Source: Oceanobacillus indicireducens (lineage in GTDB: Bacteria; Bacillota; Bacilli; Bacillales; Amphibacillaceae). Taken from it: a stretch of DNA of 64,000 nt. The position numbers were made by a program, and so were the translations under genes. This document shows, in pieces, positions 60,919 to 64,000 of the stretch. Where the stretch lies: NCBI RefSeq assembly GCF_014647195.1, contig NZ_BMOS01000018.1, forward strand, positions 1 through 64,000, in the 5' to 3' direction. Every line of letters starts with the position of its first letter. The stretch's first letter is position 1. The notes beneath the pieces were generated by a model, which was not told the DNA's origin, ran no database searches, and saw only the letters and a program-made list of their open reading frames with translations.

Positions 60919-61101
60919 TCATTTCGAATACAGTCTTTTGAAATAAATTCTACTGACAAGTGCAGCAATAACCGTACCTAGTATTAAACCTATTAAAATA
61001 CTCCACTCAGACTGTTCCTTTGTCAAAAAACCATACAGAAAGAAACCTATAACAGTTCCACACAATATACCGACCGTAGAGTTCAAAATGTACTTTTTCA
61101 T
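60919..61101 (-). CDS. Two-helix membrane protein, possible immunity protein
   Basis: A 60-residue protein made almost wholly of two membrane helices (about 5-26 and 33-53) with basic ends (RIYFKRLYSK). RBS AAGGGAGAGTG before ATG. It lies immediately upstream of the bacteriocin-like pseudogene on the same strand. Small two-helix proteins at this place often give immunity; here this is inference from position only. Confidence 0.6.
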   Translation of the reverse strand: MKKYILNSTVGILCGTVIGFFLYGFLTKEQSEWSILIGLILGTVIAALVSRIYFKRLYSK

Positions 61102-61274
61102 ACATCACTCTCCCTTAGTGGAAAGAATATTCAAACAAAACCACTAGAGCACTATACCTCTTTCAATTTTTTAAAAACATAGAATCAAATAAAAAAAGAG
61201 TAAAAATACTCCCTCTCCCACGACTTAATCCATTTTGTTGAAAAGCTAAAAAAGGCATTTCTTTAACATATATC

Positions 61275-61855
61275 GAATTATATCAAAAGGATTGGATTCT
61301 CCCAAACCATAGCTGAGCATTTACAGCTACAGGAAAATAGAAAGTACCATGCTCATTCGAATGAAAACTTAGTCCGTCAAAAGATTTATCAGCTCCTAGC
61401 GGTTATGCGGAGGATCACAGTGCTGATAAATTAGCGAATGATCCTGTCTACACAAAAGTTATTGGTACAGACGCATTAGCTTCTCAACCAAGTTTATCTC
61501 GATTTTACATCCGGTTTGACGAGGCATCCATCGAACAATTAAATCAGGCCAATCAAGAAATCCTGGATAAAGTGCATCTATTCAGGGAATGCCAGGCAGG
61601 CAATCCTTTTCGATTTGGATTCCACTCACGCTTACACACCTATGGAAATTAGGAATCGACGGCGTGCAATACGCATTATGGTACCGTTGGCTTTCATTCG
61701 TACTGGCTTTCGATGGCATTACCGCATTACCGGTGATTTTCTTAAAGCGAACAAGAATTATCAGGGTTGCCACCAAATTAGTGATAGCGGGACGATCTTG
61801 TACTTTAAATTGTCCTCTAGTTTTCTGTACCAAAAATCTATTGGGAAGTGATTCA
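61275..61855 (+). pseudogene. IS1380-family transposase fragment
   Basis: The plus-strand translation gives HAHSNENLVRQKIYQLLA, then after a frameshift YAEDHSADKLANDP, KVIGTDALASQPSLSRFY and NQANQEILDKVHLFRECQA, then in other frames the DSTHAYTY catalytic-type block and AHYG/GFH pieces. These are in the order of IS1380 transposases. Stops and shifts are frequent and both ends are lost. No terminal inverted repeats were found. Confidence 0.85.
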
Positions 61856-61859
61856 CTGG

Positions 61860-62100
61860 ATACAGAATAATTATCATAACTTAATCAGTTTTAAAAAAGA
61901 AAACAGGACCAAAGGATTAGTATGCCCGGAATTAGTTGCTTATTTCTTTTGTCATGATAATTTACTGCATTTATCAAAAGGAACAGTTTTTACTTGTTTA
62001 GAAAACAGAATGTGATATTAAATTTGCTTGTCGTTTAGAACTATGAGTAATTTAGGTTTAATTATAGATTAGTATATCAGACGTTTAAAAAGCATGTTAA
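61860..62100. other. Intergenic stretch
   Basis: AT-rich, with no frame or hairpin I can support before the DUF6241-like gene. Confidence 0.5.
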
Positions 62101-62137
62101 TATTTTATATAGAAAGTTATAGGGGGATATTATAGTA

Positions 62138-62671
62138 ATGAATAAGTTGATATGGGTTCTGTCAACTGTTGCGGTGGTTTTATTTATTGGCGTTGGATGG
62201 TATATTACCTCTGAGTTATCAAATGTAATAAAGTCAGAGCCAGATAAAGTAGTAGAAGATCTGAATAAGACAAAAGAAGATTTTATTACTAAAGAAAATG
62301 AACAAAATCCATTTGGTGGTTTACGAACGCAAAAAGAGTTAACCGACGATTATTATCAGGATTATATTCATAAAATGTCACACCAAAAAATAAAAGCGGA
62401 TGAAAAAAAGGGGTTTTATTTAATAACGGAAGAACGTATTGATTGGTTATTAGAGGGGTTAGAGGTAGCAACAGTGATAAATAAAGATGTTTATCATGAT
62501 ATACTAACGAGATGGAAAAAAGGTGATTTTTCACAAGTCGATAAAGACCATAACACCATTTGGGAAATGCAAGGGGGGAAGGTTGGGAAGGCAACTGGTA
62601 TTTTAATGCCAGAGGAAGAACAAAGATATATTGAAAGTCAAACTTTTATTGAAGACCGATTAAATAAGTGA
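62138..62671 (+). CDS. DUF6241-like membrane-anchored protein
   Basis: A 177-residue protein with an N-terminal membrane anchor (residues 4-26) and a polar extracytoplasmic part. The sequence IHKMSHQKIKADEKKGFYLITEERIDWLLEG matches in pieces the DUF6241 pattern found in Bacillus small membrane proteins. RBS TAGGGGGAT is 12 bases before ATG. Alone, in a degraded area. Function unknown. Confidence 0.68.
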   Translation: MNKLIWVLSTVAVVLFIGVGWYITSELSNVIKSEPDKVVEDLNKTKEDFITKENEQNPFGGLRTQKELTDDYYQDYIHKMSHQKIKADEKKGFYLITEERIDWLLEGLEVATVINKDVYHDILTRWKKGDFSQVDKDHNTIWEMQGGKVGKATGILMPEEEQRYIESQTFIEDRLNK

Positions 62672-62985
62672 GCGGCTGCAAACTAGGGAACCATTCGAGC
62701 AATTATTGATTTTGATATCTAACGGGATACGCATCGCTATAATGTAACAGTAAAACTATGCACCAATCTCATCTCTTTCCTTTTAGTTAGATTATTTGAT
62801 GACCATCTATGAATAGAAAGAGGATATTTCATCAAATAAATAACACACCAAATTCTAAAATTTTATAAGAAAGTATATACTCTTTGCTTTTGGTTCAATT
62901 CCTCCATCGTCTATTCCTATATGTCTATCCGTAAATTTTTAGGCATTTCAAGGTGTGGTTTATTTCGTTATAGATAACTCTCTTT
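62672..62985. other. Intergenic stretch
   Basis: No supported frame or terminator was seen between the DUF6241-like gene and the palindrome at 62992. Confidence 0.5.
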
Positions 62986-62991
62986 TATTAG

Positions 62992-63005
62992 TAGGTGTAC
63001 ACCTA
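62992..63005. promoter_or_regulatory. Palindrome ahead of the 105-aa gene
   Basis: TAGGTGTACACCTA is a perfect 14-bp palindrome extended by ATTAG/TAATAA flanks, 30 bases before the start codon; a likely operator. Confidence 0.45.
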
Positions 63006-63034
63006 ATAAATAAACAAAGAGGGGGAATGACAAG

Positions 63035-63352
63035 ATGACTTGTGTAAGAAGGTCAATTTATGCAGGTGGAACGGGCCGTGTTTGTATTTCATCCGCGCCT
63101 GGGACAGTTGGTGTTCAGTTTTATTTGGAAGGAAATCTTATCTGGTATAACTGGAGGATAGATCTTCAACGTTACGAAAATGGAAGATGGACAACCATCG
63201 ATACGAGGTATGGTTATGTAAGTCCAGATAGCCCATCTCACAGAAGTTTTACTAATATAGCCCATAAAAATGCGCGGACGAGAGCTAAAATCGGTATCAT
63301 GAATCCGGACACAATCGTCCAAACCATTTATTCCGCAGAGATTATTCATTAA
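63035..63352 (+). CDS. Hypothetical beta-rich protein
   Basis: A 105-residue basic protein with no signal peptide or membrane helix. Alternating hydrophobic strands (VGVQFYLEGNLIWYNWRIDLQ, WTTIDTRYGYVSP) suggest a small beta sandwich. Two Cys lie near the start (residues 3 and 17). RBS AGAGGGGGAATG. It has its own palindromic operator and terminator. No family recognised. Confidence 0.6.
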   Translation: MTCVRRSIYAGGTGRVCISSAPGTVGVQFYLEGNLIWYNWRIDLQRYENGRWTTIDTRYGYVSPDSPSHRSFTNIAHKNARTRAKIGIMNPDTIVQTIYSAEIIH

Positions 63353-63408
63353 TTTCACGAATGAAAGTCAAGAAGGCTGGGACATAACTAGTCTCCACTA
63401 GTCAATAA

Positions 63409-63450
63409 AAGGTTCCAAGCAATGATAAGTTTGTTTGGAACCTTTTTTCA
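63409..63450 (+). terminator. Terminator after the 105-aa gene
   Basis: AAAGGTTCCA pairs with TGGAACCTTT around 18 bases, followed by T4. Confidence 0.85.
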
Positions 63451-63454
63451 CGAT

Positions 63455-63840
63455 CGTCATCTGTCATTGATTTTCCGTTTTTGAGGATGAACTTTTGCAA
63501 GTTTACCGGTATAAATGCAAATCCTAAATTAGCTTTCAGAAATACAAAAACTGGCTCCTCATCAATTTTACATTTCCCGTAAACCTCACCAATTTTCTCG
63601 TCTGAAAACTTCGTACGTACATATTCTTTTTGAGATTACCACTTTTCTATAGACTTTGGGGTTGCTGCTTTTGGGCTTTTGTGTGCACAAATAGCGGAGT
63701 GGACAGCCCGAACAGTCTTCGCATTCGTACACTTTAAATTGCTGCGTAAACCATACCGATCGGTTCGATTGGAGTGGTGACTAAACCACACTTTCCGGCC
63801 ATTCGGGGATTGAAAGGAATCCCCTGCCTTATTTTAGAAT
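63455..63840 (-). pseudogene. IS1182-family transposase, C-terminal remnant
   Basis: On the minus strand FKVYECEDCSGCPLRYLCTQ then KPKSSNPKVYRKV carries the Cys-rich knuckle and linker that precede the last catalytic Glu region in IS1182 transposases. Following pieces (TYEVFR-like, then FIPVNLQKFILKNGK) are in other frames. Several frameshifts; no ends recognised. Confidence 0.75.
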
Positions 63841-64000
63841 GTATCGAACCTTCATAGAAAGCTAAATAATCTACTAAAAGACGGAGGGACATTCTGAGGT
63901 TGAATAAACATGGTGAGAAGATGATCAGTATTTTAGCCGACTTTTAACTTAATATTAAGAAGAGGTTTAATAAAACCTCATTTCAAGATAGTGAAGATCT

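Noticed and set aside
63962-63985. GAGGTTT/AAACCTC hairpin near the right edge
   Set aside because: Too little sequence remains in the window to say whether it is a terminator.

Overview
The window is a piece of chromosome from a low-GC Gram-positive bacterium of the family Bacillaceae, probably near Oceanobacillus, Virgibacillus or Ornithinibacillus. The pointers are AGGAGG-type ribosome binding sites with many TTG starts, a gntRKPZ operon with a Bacillus-type GntR operator, S-box and B12 riboswitches, a citS-citT-citM cluster, a yrrT-mccA-mccB operon and a sortase-anchored surface protein. I saw no rRNA, tRNA, CRISPR array or intact mobile element. Identifications rest on reading translated sequence and motifs, with no database search.

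Layout. 0-5.5 kb: cobalamin uptake and salvage operon (btuF-btuC, a btuD-cbiZ fusion, cob(I)alamin adenosyltransferase), then a lone trpB. 5.5-9.1 kb: DASS anion symporter and convergent MFS transporter, with two copies of a dispersed hairpin repeat. 9.1-15.8 kb: a lacI stump and the gluconate operon gntR-gntK-gntP-gntZ, then a HAD phosphatase. 15.9-19.9 kb: citrate transporter and its CitS/CitT two-component system, with a Uma2 remnant upstream. 20-28.4 kb: dus, small enzymes, a RelB/ParE-type module bracketed by a 127-bp direct repeat, an XRE-controlled membrane operon under a 34-bp perfect palindrome, a YibE/F pair, PadR-DUF2812, a lipoprotein and a Fic-like protein lacking the catalytic His. 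28.4-35.5 kb (minus strand): a B12-riboswitch operon with a cell-wall-anchored transcobalamin-like protein, a DUF4430 lipoprotein and an ECF transporter. 35.5-42 kb: GNAT, UvrA-like ABC protein, YitT protein, an acetyltransferase stump, a small alarmone synthetase, a 52-nt tandem hairpin repeat and an FMN reductase.

42.6-55.5 kb: panG-panB-panC without panD; an LmrB-like efflux gene behind a complex leader; S-box plus MetE-like methyltransferase; yrrT-mccA-mccB for methionine-to-cysteine conversion; an antibiotic-resistance-type ABC-F gene behind a second, related leader; and an ECF sigma operon. 55.5-64 kb is an accessory, decaying region: remnants of a response regulator, a DUF1906 protein, a secreted Cys/Gly-rich bacteriocin-like precursor, IS1380 and IS1182 transposases, plus a Glu/Asp-type symporter and uncharacterised small proteins.

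How it fits together. Two independent B12 acquisition systems lie 30 kb apart. One uses a classical ABC importer fused to corrinoid remodelling. The other captures B12 with surface proteins and imports it by ECF. Two ribosome-targeting-drug resistance genes, efflux and ABC-F, sit behind homologous RNA leaders, each holding a structured 5' element, a terminator and a leader peptide of the form MQxLLFF-stop. This is the strongest candidate for an undescribed regulatory system here. Sulfur metabolism is clustered with it.
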